Below are positions 26,445 to 35,728 of a stretch of 64,000 bases of DNA, one piece after another. How positions within the stretch are numbered: position 1 is the first letter of the stretch; each line of letters begins with the position of its first letter. Origin of the DNA: Paraburkholderia sp. BL9I2N2 (lineage in GTDB: Bacteria; Pseudomonadota; Gammaproteobacteria; Burkholderiales; Burkholderiaceae); the NCBI RefSeq assembly GCF_004339745.1, contig NZ_SMGP01000001.1, positions 3,224,001-3,288,000 of the forward strand. Direction: 5' to 3'. The notes beneath the pieces are model-generated. The model made no database searches and was not told where the DNA came from. It worked only from the letters and a program-made list of their open reading frames with translations. Made by a program: the position numbers and the translations under genes.

Positions 26445-28022
26445 ATGTCCCGGCCCATTCCGCTCCGATCTTCCGCCATCGTTCGACGCGCGAAGCGACT
26501 CTGGCGCCAATATGGCATATTCTGGCTCGGCGCGATTGCGGTCGGGCTCGTCGCGGTGCTGTACGCGAGACTGATCGACTGGGGCTACAGCGAGTTCCAC
26601 TCCGTGCAGCAACGGCACGTGTGGGCGCCCTTGATCATCACGCCCGCGGTCACGGCGCTCGCCGTCTGGCTCACGCGCAAATTCTTCCGCGGCGCCGAAG
26701 GCAGCGGCATTCCGCAGGTCATCGCCACTCTTCACTCGAAACCCAGCGAATACGGCGCGCGGCTTCTGTCGTTTCGAATTCTGTTCGGCAAGATCGCCGT
26801 GTCGTTTCTGGCGATTCTCGGCGGCTTGACGATCGGCCGCGAAGGGCCGACCGTGCAGGTCGGCGCCGCGCTGATGTTCAATCTGCGCCGGCTCTATCCC
26901 CGTTCGAATGCGCTGATCGAGCGGCAACTGGTGCTGGCCGGCGCGGCGGCGGGTCTGTCCGCGGCGTTCAATACACCGCTCGCCGGCATAGTCTTCGCAA
27001 TCGAGGAATTGACGCGCAGCTTCGAGGCGCGCGCGAGCGGCGTGCTGATCACCGCGATCATCATCGCCGGCGTGATCGCACTCGGCGTCAATGGCAACTA
27101 CACCTATTTCGGCACGATTCAGATCGGCGCGAACTTTCCCGATCTGCTGGCGCTCGCGGTGCTGCTCACTGCCGTCGTCACCGGGCTTGCGGGCGGTTTG
27201 TTCGACTGGCTGCTGTTGAATACCGCGCGCTGGATTCCGGCGCCGCTGCGTCAGTTGCATAGAGAGCGACCGGTTGCGTTCGCCGCGCTGTGCGGTTTGG
27301 TGATCGCGGTGGTCGGCCTGATTTCCGGCGGCACGACTTTCGGCAGCGGCTACGCGGAAGCGCGCGGCTTGCTCGACGGGCACGTGCAGTCGTCCGTCTT
27401 CTACCCGTTCTTGAAAATGATCTCGTTGGTCGGCTCTTACCTGCCGGGCATTCCGGGCGGCATCTTCGCGCCGTCGCTGGCAATCGGCGCGGGCTTCGGC
27501 AATCTGCTGCACAGGGTGTTCGGCTCGATGGATCTGCCGATGCTGATCGCGCTCGGCATGGTCGGCTATCTGGCCGCCGTCACGCAGTCGCCGATCACCT
27601 CGTTCGTGATCGTGATGGAGATGATCAACGGCCACGCGTTGGTGATCTCGCTGATGGCCACCGCGTTGATTTCGAGCCGCGTGTCGCGCCTGTTCGCGCC
27701 GCCGCTGTACGAGGCGCTGGCGGCGCGCTATATGGCGCCACTGTCGCAAGCCGCGAGCGCGCCGACGCCAGAAATTCCGGACGTCGAACCGACAGATCCG
27801 GCCGCGGTGCAAGTTGACGGCGAGCCGTCTGCCGAAGATGCCGATGGCAGCGCTCCGCAAGTCGACGCGCCCGCTCCGGTTGTAGAGAGAGCCGAAAGCG
27901 GGCCGCCTGCCGAACACGCCAGCGGCAGCGCTCCGCAGGTCAACGCGCCCGGTCCGGCCGCTGGGCGAGCCAATGGTGAGCCGCCAGCCGAAGACACCGA
28001 CCGCGGCACATCGCGTCAGTAA
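26445..28022 (+). CDS. ClC-family chloride channel / H+–Cl− antiporter
   Basis: 525 residues. The three ion-selectivity motifs are present: GSGIPQV, GREGPTVQVG (with the gating glutamate) and GIFAPSLAIG. The paired glutamates in FAIEELTRSF match the internal proton glutamate of E. coli ClcA, and a tyrosine occurs in PPLYEAL, so an antiporter is more likely than a channel. Start at ATG 26445. After residue about 450 comes a hydrophilic tail with three imperfect repeats of roughly 26 residues instead of CBS domains. The stop overlaps the end of a small convergent lipoprotein gene by 7 bp. Confidence 0.93.
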   Translation: MSRPIPLRSSAIVRRAKRLWRQYGIFWLGAIAVGLVAVLYARLIDWGYSEFHSVQQRHVWAPLIITPAVTALAVWLTRKFFRGAEGSGIPQVIATLHSKPSEYGARLLSFRILFGKIAVSFLAILGGLTIGREGPTVQVGAALMFNLRRLYPRSNALIERQLVLAGAAAGLSAAFNTPLAGIVFAIEELTRSFEARASGVLITAIIIAGVIALGVNGNYTYFGTIQIGANFPDLLALAVLLTAVVTGLAGGLFDWLLLNTARWIPAPLRQLHRERPVAFAALCGLVIAVVGLISGGTTFGSGYAEARGLLDGHVQSSVFYPFLKMISLVGSYLPGIPGGIFAPSLAIGAGFGNLLHRVFGSMDLPMLIALGMVGYLAAVTQSPITSFVIVMEMINGHALVISLMATALISSRVSRLFAPPLYEALAARYMAPLSQAASAPTPEIPDVEPTDPAAVQVDGEPSAEDADGSAPQVDAPAPVVERAESGPPAEHASGSAPQVNAPGPAAGRANGEPPAEDTDRGTSRQ

Positions 28023-28126
28023 ACGACGACGGCCGGCGCGCGCAGATACACCGGCCGCGCCGGCACGACGACGCAGCCGGCCAGCATGACCGCCAGCACG
28101 GCGATCAGAAGCAGATTCTTTTTCAT
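28016..28126 (-). CDS. Very small lipoprotein (36 residues)
   Basis: Reads MKKNLLLIAVLAVMLAG then C, with a lipobox-type LAG|C at residue 18, followed by an 18-residue tail of V, P, A and Y. CAGGAAA precedes the ATG at 28126. It lies downstream of the YXWGXW-repeat gene on the same strand, so both are probably one envelope transcript. The 3' end overlaps the ClC stop by 7 bp, tail to tail. Function unknown. Confidence 0.68.
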   Translation of the reverse strand: MKKNLLLIAVLAVMLAGCVVVPARPVYLRAPAVVVY

Positions 28127-28270
28127 CACATGGTTTCCTGAAGCGCGCGCGGGCGAGCGCTACGCCGAGTGCGTGCGCGGCGCCTGCATTTGTCTGCGCT
28201 TGTCGAAATGGAAGGGGCGGCACACGCGGTATTCACCGCGCTGCGCCGCGCACTGCGTAAGTCCGTAGCG

Positions 28271-28582
28271 TTACGCCCAGTGACCTTGAACCCAGTGATA
28301 GTTCGGACCGTGCGCGACCCAGTGGCCCGGCACCCAGTGATAGCCGACACGTTCGGCTTGCCAGTGACCGCCGACCCACACATAGCGGCCGTGATCCCAG
28401 CGCCAATGACCGTGATCCCACACGTAGCCGACACGCGGCGCCGGCACGGCTTCGTAGCGCACCGGCGGCGGCGCGGACGGCGCGATCACGACGACTTCCG
28501 CGGCCGAAGCCGATGCCACAGTGGCTGCGCCGGCGGCGATCAATACGGTGTTGGCAAGCAGCAAACGAAAGGTCTTGTTCAT
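28271..28582 (-). CDS. YXWGXW/WXXGHW-repeat secreted protein
   Basis: 103 residues. A cleavable signal peptide (to about residue 28, ASASAAE) is followed by a short proline-rich segment. Then come at least five repeats around GHW: YVWDHGHWRW, YVWVGGHWQ, YHWVPGHWV and YHWVQGHWA. This is the repeat type of the YXWGXW family found in betaproteobacterial periplasmic proteins of unknown role. AGAGGGAAA precedes ATG 28582. A very small lipoprotein gene follows on the same strand. Confidence 0.85.
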   Translation of the reverse strand: MNKTFRLLLANTVLIAAGAATVASASAAEVVVIAPSAPPPVRYEAVPAPRVGYVWDHGHWRWDHGRYVWVGGHWQAERVGYHWVPGHWVAHGPNYHWVQGHWA

Positions 28583-28888
28583 GTTTTCCCTCTGTAGGTG
28601 AACACCGAAGGCGGCGTTACCCGTTTAATGCGCGAGGGAACAAAGCGGCTGACTGCGGGCGTGTAACGCCGCACGCTGAAGTGCAACGGATTATTTCGAC
28701 GCACGGCCGGCACGCGCGAGCAAGCCCATGCACGCGCGCACGAACAATGAGGAAGTGGGAATAACGAAGCGGCACAACTGCGCGGCGCGCTCGCGCACCA
28801 CTCTGCGTCACGTCATCTCGACGCAACGCAGCGAAGCGCGCAGCACGTCATAAGAAACCGGCCGCGAGAGGAAACAGGCTTTAAGCGA
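28583..28888. other. Intergenic region between the YXWGXW gene and minE
   Basis: 306 bp. No supported gene, promoter or strong hairpin was seen; the short open frames resemble no family. Confidence 0.5.
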
Positions 28889-29143
28889 TCAGGCCTGCGG
28901 TATTTCGATCTTGACCTCGAGCACTTCGAGATCGTCCTGACGTTCGAGACTCACGCGAATATCGTCATTGGAAATCTTCACGTACTTCGAGATCACGGCC
29001 ACCAATTCGCGTTGCAACGCAGGCAGGTAATCGGCAGGCGCATGGCCGCCGGCGCGCTCATGCGCGATGATCAACTGCAGGCGTTCCTTCGCTACCGACG
29101 CGGACTTCTTCTTCTCGCCCAGCAAAAACGAAAGAATCGACAT
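28889..29143 (-). CDS. minE: Cell division topological specificity factor MinE
   Basis: 84 residues, the family's usual length. MinE stimulates MinD ATPase and drives pole-to-pole oscillation. The N-terminal membrane-targeting and anti-MinCD region ([23 protein letters not shown]) is followed by the dimerisation domain ending in [12 protein letters not shown]. It lies 14 bp after minD and ends the minCDE operon. Confidence 0.96.
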   Translation of the reverse strand: MSILSFLLGEKKKSASVAKERLQLIIAHERAGGHAPADYLPALQRELVAVISKYVKISNDDIRVSLERQDDLEVLEVKIEIPQA

Positions 29144-29157
29144 TACGTGCGCTCCCC

Positions 29158-29973
29158 TTACTTGGTGCCGAAGAGGCGCTGCAGCAGCCCGGGCTTCTGG
29201 TAGTCGGTAAAGCGAAGCGACTTCTGCTCGCCGAGGAAACGCGACACGACGTCTTTATAGGCTTCGGCCACATCGGTGCCGTCCAGATGCACCGCCGGCA
29301 AGCCCTGGTTCGATGCGTGCAGCACCGCTTCCGATTCCGGAATCACGCCGATCAGATCGATGCGCAGAATTTCCTGGATATCGGTCAGCGACAGCATTTC
29401 GCCTTCGCTGACGCGCTTGGGGTTGTAGCGAGTGATCAGCAGGTGTTCCTTGATCGGTTCCTTGCTTTCGATTGCGCGCTTGGTCTTCGACGACAGAATG
29501 CCGAGGATGCGGTCCGAGTCGCGCACCGACGAGACTTCTGGATTCGTCACGATCAGCGCTTCGTCGGCGAAATGCATGGCGAGCAGCGCGCCTGATTCGA
29601 TACCGGCCGGCGAATCGCAGACGATGAATTCGAAGTCCATCGCGATCAGATCGTTGATGACCTTCTCGACGCCTTCCATCGTCAGCGCGTCTTTGTCACG
29701 CGTCTGCGAGGCCGGCAGGATAAAGAGGTTCTCGCACTTCTTGTCCTTGATGAGCGCCTGGTTCAGATTGGCTTCGCCCTGGATCACATTGATCAGGTCA
29801 TACACCACGCGGCGTTCACAACCCATGATGAGGTCGAGGTTACGCAGGCCGACGTCGAAGTCGATCACGGCGGTTTTGCTGCCACGCAGAGCGAGGGCCG
29901 ATGCAAAACTCGCGCTCGTGGTCGTCTTGCCCACGCCACCCTTGCCCGAAGTCACCACAATGATTTTTGCCAT
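29158..29973 (-). CDS. minD: Septum site-determining ATPase MinD
   Basis: 271 residues. Deviant Walker [10 protein letters not shown] at residues 10–18 with the signature lysine. [14 protein letters not shown] carries switch II. The C terminus [10 protein letters not shown] is the amphipathic membrane-targeting helix. MinD recruits MinC to the membrane to block FtsZ ring formation at the poles. It lies 103 bp after minC and 14 bp before minE. Confidence 0.98.
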   Translation of the reverse strand: MAKIIVVTSGKGGVGKTTTSASFASALALRGSKTAVIDFDVGLRNLDLIMGCERRVVYDLINVIQGEANLNQALIKDKKCENLFILPASQTRDKDALTMEGVEKVINDLIAMDFEFIVCDSPAGIESGALLAMHFADEALIVTNPEVSSVRDSDRILGILSSKTKRAIESKEPIKEHLLITRYNPKRVSEGEMLSLTDIQEILRIDLIGVIPESEAVLHASNQGLPAVHLDGTDVAEAYKDVVSRFLGEQKSLRFTDYQKPGLLQRLFGTK

Positions 29974-30076
29974 TACCCTTACCTTGTGTTCGTCAAATTC
30001 GTCAATTATGCGCGGCCATATTTGCCGTGAAACGCAGCGTGCCTCAGATCGATCGAGGCAGCGCGCTTCACGTCGC

Positions 30077-30925
30077 TTACGTGAGCCGCAGCGGTTCGAT
30101 CATCAACTTTTCTTCTTCGAGCCAGATCTGCACCGGCTTGCCGAGCACGTCGGCCGGCAATGGGTTCTCAGTCGTTCGATAGATGCCTGCGATCGAGATG
30201 AGTTCCGGCTCGAGACACGTGCAGAAAATGCGCGCGTCGTGATTGCCCTGCACGCCGGCCAAAGCCCGGCCGCGCAGCGGCGCGTAAATATGGATGTTGC
30301 CTTCCGCGATCACTTCGGCGCCGTAGCTCACGAGCCCGAGCACCACCAGGTCGCCCTTGGCATAAATGCGCTGGCCGGAGCGCAGCGGCTTGTCGACCAC
30401 CATGGTTTGCGACGACGTGGCAAGACGCACCGGCTCCGCGGCGGGAGCGGGTTCGACGGCGGCGGCCGTGGCCGGTGTGCCGTTTTCCGGCGTGCCGGCG
30501 GCGAGCTCGAACAGATCGGCCGGCGGCGTGGCCGTGGCGGCGGTGACGACCGGCGCCGCTGCGGCGGCGTTGGCGCTGTCTTCGTCCGCGGATTTCGCGG
30601 CGGCGCCGCGGCGGTCACGAGCTTCCAGAAGCGGCAACTGCGACTCCGCAGCCCACGTCTGCTGCGCGTTGGCGACCACGCCGACCGGACGCATGCGCAC
30701 GCTGTCGAGCAGTTGCGCGATGTCGGCGAGCGGCACGCGTTCGTTCTCGGCGAGACGGCGCACGTCGATCGCGACGACGTCGTTAGCGAAAAATTCGGGG
30801 GTCGCCTCGAAGCGCCGGGTCAGTTCGGCACGCATGGCGTCGAGGTCGGTTGTCTTGACCACGAACAGGAGCGTGTCGACAGAGCCGCTGCGAAGTTCGA
30901 AAAAGGGCGATTTCTTGGGCGACAT
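30077..30925 (-). CDS. minC: Septum site-determining protein MinC
   Basis: 282 residues from ATG 30925 ([15 protein letters not shown]). The N-terminal FtsZ-inhibiting domain spans about 1–110. An alanine/proline/threonine-rich linker of roughly 70 residues (about 110–175) is longer than in E. coli (231 residues in total). The C-terminal beta-helix domain that binds MinD has VRSGQ-like [17 protein letters not shown] and [17 protein letters not shown] 12 bp upstream is an alternative start. First gene of minCDE; about 220 bp separate it from the GNAT gene, and this stretch should hold the promoter. Confidence 0.94.
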   Translation of the reverse strand: MSPKKSPFFELRSGSVDTLLFVVKTTDLDAMRAELTRRFEATPEFFANDVVAIDVRRLAENERVPLADIAQLLDSVRMRPVGVVANAQQTWAAESQLPLLEARDRRGAAAKSADEDSANAAAAAPVVTAATATPPADLFELAAGTPENGTPATAAAVEPAPAAEPVRLATSSQTMVVDKPLRSGQRIYAKGDLVVLGLVSYGAEVIAEGNIHIYAPLRGRALAGVQGNHDARIFCTCLEPELISIAGIYRTTENPLPADVLGKPVQIWLEEEKLMIEPLRLT

Positions 30926-31147
30926 AGCGTTCGGCAAAAAATTTTGCGTATTTTACAGGCGTCGACGCGCGCGGCCAGCTTTTTTGCCGGGAGAACGGGC
31001 CGCCACGATGACGACGCGGCCCTGCACAGGCAACGCGACGGCCTCGCAGTGGCCATTCAGGCCGCGCATCGCGCCGATGACCCGGCGACAGACGCTGAAG
31101 AGACGCGGAAGGGAATCGAGCGGCAGACTGTTGCGCCGCTCGCGAGA

Positions 31148-31681
31148 TCACTGCTGAAACACCTGGGACGTGGTCGGCACGTGTCGCACCAGCAGGCTTT
31201 CGGCCTGGTCCGGTGCGCGCGTGACGCGCCGATGCTCGCCGGTCGGACCGAAGCCGAGCGCCTCGTAAAAGCGCATGGCGTTGCGGTTGGCGTCGGCGAC
31301 CCACGCGTAGATTTCCGTGGCGCCTTCATTCGAAAGCCACGCGGCGGCCGAATCGACCAGCAGCTCGCCGCCCCGCAGATGACGCACGGCCGGCGCCACC
31401 CACAGTTCGCAAACGAATGCGCGGCGCGCCGCGGTGTCGTCGAAGTGCGCTTCGATCAGTCCCGCTGGATGGCCCTCGGTGTAGAGGATGAAGGTGGTGA
31501 TGATGAAGGAAACCGCGTGATCCGCGGCGGTGGCGTCGAAACTGGCGGCGTCGGCCGACAACGCGTCCTCGAGCGTGGCGCCGAAGGCATAGGGCGCCTC
31601 CCGCAGCGACGCAGTACGGAGTTCGCGGAAAACGGCGCCCTGATCAGCGGCGATACGGCGAACGGTCAATGACGGACTCAT
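31148..31681 (-). CDS. GNAT-family N-acetyltransferase
   Basis: 177 residues. The acetyl-CoA-binding region is visible as VCELWVAPAVRHLRGGELLVDSA, a variant of the R/QxxGxG/A loop, and the C-terminal NRNAMRFYEALGFGPTGEHR motif is a typical GNAT signature. It lies just upstream of minC on the same strand but more than 200 bp away, so it is probably separate. The acceptor (amine, antibiotic, peptide) cannot be inferred. Confidence 0.88.
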   Translation of the reverse strand: MSPSLTVRRIAADQGAVFRELRTASLREAPYAFGATLEDALSADAASFDATAADHAVSFIITTFILYTEGHPAGLIEAHFDDTAARRAFVCELWVAPAVRHLRGGELLVDSAAAWLSNEGATEIYAWVADANRNAMRFYEALGFGPTGEHRRVTRAPDQAESLLVRHVPTTSQVFQQ

Positions 31682-31880
31682 GCAGACGAAAACCCCTTGA
31701 AACCCTAAGGCGTAGCTTTAACCGAACCGGCGCGAGAGTCAAATCATTCTTTACCGGAATGTGGCACGCGCCGCAGGAAGTCCCCTTGGGCGGCTACATA
31801 TGGAGCATATCCAGACTCAGCAGCATGCCGCGCGCCTGCCTCCGGCGCATGCGGCCGGACGCAGTACACGCCATGCAAGG

Positions 31881-32666
31881 TCATGGCGCTTCGTAGCTAC
31901 CGGTGCCGTCCGGCCACGGTGTCAGCAGTTCATAGCCGTCGTCGGTCACGGCGATCATATGTTCCCATTGCGCAGACAGCGAGCGGTCCTTGGTGACCAC
32001 GGTCCAGCCGTCGCGTTGCACCGCGGTGCCCGCGCGGCCGGCGTTGACCATCGGTTCGATCGTGAAGACCATGCCCGGCTTCAGACGCACGCCCTGCCCC
32101 GGCTGGCCGTAGTGGAGCACTTGCGGGTCTTCGTGGTAGACCTTGCCGATGCCGTGCCCGCAATAGTCGCGCACGATCGAGAAGCCGTCGCGCTGCGCCA
32201 CCTTCTGAATCGCATGGCCCACGTCGCCGAGCGTGGCGCCCGGCTTTACTTCGCGAATGCCGGCGAGCATCGCTTCATAGGTCGTGTCGATCAGCTGGCG
32301 CGCCACCGTGCTTGGCTGGCCGACGCAATACATGCGGCTCGTGTCGCCGAAGTAGCCGTCCTTGATGATCGCGACGTCGATATTGATGATGTCGCCGTCT
32401 TTCAGGATCTCGCCGCGATTCGGAATGCCGTGGCACACCACCGAGTTGACCGAGGTGCACACGGTCTTCGGAAAACCCAAATAGCCGACATTTGCCGGAA
32501 TCGACTTTTGCGTATTGACAATGTAGTCGTTGCACAGTGCGTCCAGCTCTTCGGTGGAGACACCGGCCTTGACGTGCTCGCCGATCATCGCCAGCACGTC
32601 GGCCGCGAGGCGGCCGGAAATGCGCAGCTTGGCGATGTCGTCGGGAGTCTTGTAGGTAATGGCCAT
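31881..32666 (-). CDS. map: Methionine aminopeptidase, type I
   Basis: 261 residues from ATG 32666 (MAITYKTPDDIAKLR). It removes the initiator methionine from nascent proteins. Metal ligands of the pita-bread fold are visible: Asp in NIDVAI, Asp in GDTS, His in YCGHGIG, Glu in TIEPM and Glu in WEHM. The length matches E. coli Map (264). It is not next to rpsB or glnD here, so this may be one of several map paralogues in the genome. The upstream in-frame extension is not supported. Confidence 0.95.
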   Translation of the reverse strand: MAITYKTPDDIAKLRISGRLAADVLAMIGEHVKAGVSTEELDALCNDYIVNTQKSIPANVGYLGFPKTVCTSVNSVVCHGIPNRGEILKDGDIINIDVAIIKDGYFGDTSRMYCVGQPSTVARQLIDTTYEAMLAGIREVKPGATLGDVGHAIQKVAQRDGFSIVRDYCGHGIGKVYHEDPQVLHYGQPGQGVRLKPGMVFTIEPMVNAGRAGTAVQRDGWTVVTKDRSLSAQWEHMIAVTDDGYELLTPWPDGTGSYEAP

Positions 32667-33035
32667 GAATTCGGTCGATGTGGGTCGAATAGGAGGTCGA
32701 TGTTCAAATCGATCGGCCAATTGTACAGAGGATCGCCGCCGAGCCTCGGCGAGCCGCGCCAGACTCGCCGCGCCGGGGATTTCGTTGCGACGTTTTGCTC
32801 GGAAGAATGGAGGCTTTTGCGTGCGCGTTTTTGGGTCGTCGCATCGCGTGAACAGCAGATGTCCGCGACATTGGCTATGCGAACCATTTGAGGAGCATAG
32901 CGATGTCGGAGTCCGGCGACAAATCAGCATGACTTATCGATGCATCCGCTCGCAGCGCCAAGCACTGCCTGCATCCGCTTGCGGGGTTCACGCGTACATG
33001 GTTCGAAAGCATCTCTTCGAACCGATCCGACTCTC
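32667..33035. other. Divergent intergenic region map / esterase
   Basis: 369 bp. A GAGGAGC–ATG context at 32889–32900 opens a frame of only 9 codons. No other gene, strong promoter or hairpin is apparent. Confidence 0.45.
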
Positions 33036-34028
33036 ATGCCTCGACGCCTGCTTACCTTGACCGCCGCGTTGGCGCTCGCCGCTCTCGGCGGCTGCAGCGC
33101 CGCCGGCGTGCTCAACGCCGCCGTATCGCACAAACATTTCCGGGCCGAGAACGGCCTGGCTTACGGCAACGCGCCGCGCCAGAAACTCGACGTCTACGTG
33201 CCCACCACCGACGCGCCGCCAGCCGCTTCACACGGCCGCCCGGTCGTGGTGTTCTTCCACGGCGGCAGTTGGCAGACCGGCTCGCGCAGCAGCTACCTGT
33301 TCGTAGGCGCGGCGCTGGCGTCGCGCGGCTTCGTCGCCGTGCTGCCGGACTATCGGACGTGGCCCGGCACCGCCTTCCCCGGCTTCGTCGACGATGCGGC
33401 CACGGCCGTGCGCTGGGCACGCGACCACGCGGCCGAGTTCGGCGGCGACTCGTCGCGAATCTTCCTGATGGGACATTCGGCGGGCGCGCATATCGTGATG
33501 CTGCTCGCCACCGACGGCCGCTATCTCGCCGCACAGCAGATGAGCAAAAACGATATCGGCGGTGTGATCGGCCTGGCCGGCCCGTATGATTTTTTGCCGT
33601 TGCACGACGCCACGCTCGCGAAAATCTTCCCGCCGGCGTTGCGCGCCGCGAGTCAGCCGATCAACTTTGTCGCTGGCGACGAGCCGCCGATCTTCCTCGC
33701 GGCAGGCCAGCGCGATACCACCGTCGATCCGGGCAACACCGATAGGCTAGCGGCGAAACTGCGTGCATTGGGCGACGCGGATGTCGAAGTGAAGCACTAT
33801 CCGCGCGTCGGGCACGCGCTACTGGTGGGCGCGTTTGCCGGACCGTTGCGCGGCTTTGCGCCGGTGCTCGACGATGCAAGCGCATTTATCCACAAGCAGG
33901 CGAACAATGAAGCGCGGCGTTCGCGTGACGGTGCGGGTGATGCGCAAGGCGACATTTATCAAATGCGCCGGCAGCGCGCGAATTCGGCTACCGCGCCGCC
34001 GTGCCCAGCAATTGCTTGCGTAAAGTAG
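33036..34028 (+). CDS. Alpha/beta-hydrolase lipoprotein (carboxylesterase type)
   Basis: 330 residues. A lipoprotein signal (MPRRLLTLTAALALAALGG|C) is followed by a hydrolase of the BD-FAE/carboxylesterase group. The oxyanion motif FFHGGSWQ, nucleophile elbow MGHSAGAH, acid in GQRDTTVDPGN and histidine in RVGHALLVG are all present, so it should be catalytically competent. It probably acts on an ester in the periplasm or at the outer membrane. The last 40 or so residues (from QANNEARRSRDG) are low-complexity and overlap the convergent chalcone-isomerase-like gene by 41 bp, which suggests an ancestral stop was lost. Confidence 0.86.
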   Translation: MPRRLLTLTAALALAALGGCSAAGVLNAAVSHKHFRAENGLAYGNAPRQKLDVYVPTTDAPPAASHGRPVVVFFHGGSWQTGSRSSYLFVGAALASRGFVAVLPDYRTWPGTAFPGFVDDAATAVRWARDHAAEFGGDSSRIFLMGHSAGAHIVMLLATDGRYLAAQQMSKNDIGGVIGLAGPYDFLPLHDATLAKIFPPALRAASQPINFVAGDEPPIFLAAGQRDTTVDPGNTDRLAAKLRALGDADVEVKHYPRVGHALLVGAFAGPLRGFAPVLDDASAFIHKQANNEARRSRDGAGDAQGDIYQMRRQRANSATAPPCPAIACVK

Positions 34029-34503
34029 GCGCGCGCGTCGACGGATCGAGCCAGATCCCGAAGAACGCGCGCGCGAAGGCGGGATCTTCGAACTCGCCGG
34101 TCATACGGTCGCCGACATAGAAACGCACGCCTTTGTCCGGCAGATACACCGCGCTCAACTGATCGCCGGGGCCGACATCCACGAAGGCCTGCAGCATGTC
34201 CGCGCGCCAGCGTTCCAGTGTATCGGCCGGAATCGGCGCGGCAGCCAGGCGTTTGATCTCGCTGATACCGGTGTCCGCGAGGCGTTCGCGCTTGATGCCG
34301 CGCGCGTAGACGATGTGCAGCGCGAAGCGTTCGTCGTAATCGACCGGCACGCGTTCGCTCCACATCTGCGCGCGATAGAGCAGGAAGCCGAACACGCTGA
34401 AATCGCCTTCGCCGACGAGTTGCGCGGATTGCACGTCGCCGCGCCAATCGGCGCAGGCGGCGCTTGCCCACAACATCAGCGCGAGAGCGGTAAACGCGCG
34501 CAC
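33988..34503 (-). CDS. Chalcone-isomerase-like protein, exported
   Basis: 171 residues. A signal peptide (MRAFTALALMLWASAACA) is followed by DWRGDVQ and a chalcone-isomerase-fold domain with LVGEGDFSVFGFLLYRAQMW and FALHIVYARGIKRERL. Bacterial members are not flavonoid enzymes and may bind fatty acids. It starts with GTG at 34503, 1 bp after the stop of the cyclopropane-synthase gene, so translation is coupled. Last gene of a four-gene operon; the end overlaps the convergent esterase gene. Confidence 0.82.
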   Translation of the reverse strand: MRAFTALALMLWASAACADWRGDVQSAQLVGEGDFSVFGFLLYRAQMWSERVPVDYDERFALHIVYARGIKRERLADTGISEIKRLAAAPIPADTLERWRADMLQAFVDVGPGDQLSAVYLPDKGVRFYVGDRMTGEFEDPAFARAFFGIWLDPSTRAPTLRKQLLGTAAR

Positions 34504-34504
34504 G

Positions 34505-35716
34505 TCAGTCGGCCTTCGAGAGCACGAACTGCATCACGTCCGTGCGCCCTTCGTCGAAGCCGGCTTCGCAATACGCCAGATATAGGCGCCACGTGCGCAC
34601 GAAAATCTCGTCGAAGCCTTGCGTGCGGATCGTGTCGAGTTGCGCTTCGAACGCGCTGCGCCAGCGGCGTAAGGTCTCCCCATAATCGCGGCCGAAAGCG
34701 AGCGACGTGCGCGTCACGAGCTTGCAGCGCCCTGCGGCTTCCGTGAAACGCTGCGGACTCGGCAACATGCCGCCTGGGAAGATGAACTCGCGGATAAAGT
34801 CGCTCGTCGCGCGATAAGCGGCAAAGTGCGAGTCGTCGATCGTGATGGTTTGCACCAGCGCGCGAGCGCCCGGCCGCAGACGTTCGCGCAGAATGCGAAA
34901 GTACGCCGGCCAGAATTTTTCGCCGACGGCCTCGAACATTTCGATCGATACGATGCTGTCGTACTGACCGGTCAAGCTGCGATAGTCGCGCAATTCGAGT
35001 TGCACGCGATCGCTCAGGCCTGCTTCGTTCACGCGCTGCTGCGCGAATTCGAGTTGTGCCGGCGAGATCGTCACGCCATGCACGTGGATGCCCAGACGCG
35101 CCGCGTGCATCGCAAACCCGCCCCACCCGCAGCCGATTTCCAGAATGCGCATGCCTTCGCGCAAACCGAGCGTATCGACGATCCGTTGATACTTCGCACG
35201 CTGCGCGTCTTCGAGTGATTGATGGACATTGCCGTCGAACACCGCGCTCGAATAGGTGAAGGTCGCGTCGAGCCACTGTGCGTAAAACGCGTTGCCGATG
35301 TCGTAATGCGCGTGAATATTGCGCCGGCTGCCCGAACGCGTGTTCGGCCTCAGCTTATGGCGCAGCCCGTACCAGAGTTGCGCGAGCCAGCCGCCATACA
35401 CCGTGCGTTGCAGCGCACGCTCGTTGCGGATCGCGACGCGCAGCAGCGCGGCCACGTCGGGCGTATCGACCCAGAAGGCGCGCCACGCGTCCGCGAAACC
35501 GATATCGCCTTTGCGCAGAATCGCGCCGCACGCGCGCCAGTCATGCAACTCCAGGCGCGCGCCGGGCGCCGCATGCGGATCGCCGAACACGCGCTGTTGA
35601 CCGTCGGGCGTGATCAGGACCAGATGCCCCACCTGGATCCGCTCGAGCAACGAGAGAAAGAGACGGCCTGACGCGGGGGCGATTTGGTGCCCGCTCAGGG
35701 TTCTTGAAAGCGCCAT
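34505..35716 (-). CDS. cfa: Cyclopropane-fatty-acyl-phospholipid synthase family methyltransferase
   Basis: 403 residues. The SAM-binding motif ILEIGCGWGGFAMHAA (about 195–210) and the family-typical FTYSSAVFDG, VSIEMFEAVGEKFWP and FIREFIFPGGMLPS are present. It transfers a methyl from SAM to an unsaturated phospholipid acyl chain. It sits in an operon with an FAD oxidoreductase and a DUF1365 protein rather than alone, the arrangement seen in singlet-oxygen-induced clusters, so the product might be a modified lipid other than a plain cyclopropane ring. GGAGATT before ATG 35716; 12-bp gap from the upstream gene. Confidence 0.9.
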   Translation of the reverse strand: MALSRTLSGHQIAPASGRLFLSLLERIQVGHLVLITPDGQQRVFGDPHAAPGARLELHDWRACGAILRKGDIGFADAWRAFWVDTPDVAALLRVAIRNERALQRTVYGGWLAQLWYGLRHKLRPNTRSGSRRNIHAHYDIGNAFYAQWLDATFTYSSAVFDGNVHQSLEDAQRAKYQRIVDTLGLREGMRILEIGCGWGGFAMHAARLGIHVHGVTISPAQLEFAQQRVNEAGLSDRVQLELRDYRSLTGQYDSIVSIEMFEAVGEKFWPAYFRILRERLRPGARALVQTITIDDSHFAAYRATSDFIREFIFPGGMLPSPQRFTEAAGRCKLVTRTSLAFGRDYGETLRRWRSAFEAQLDTIRTQGFDEIFVRTWRLYLAYCEAGFDEGRTDVMQFVLSKAD

Positions 35717-35728
35717 GGCTGAATCTCC

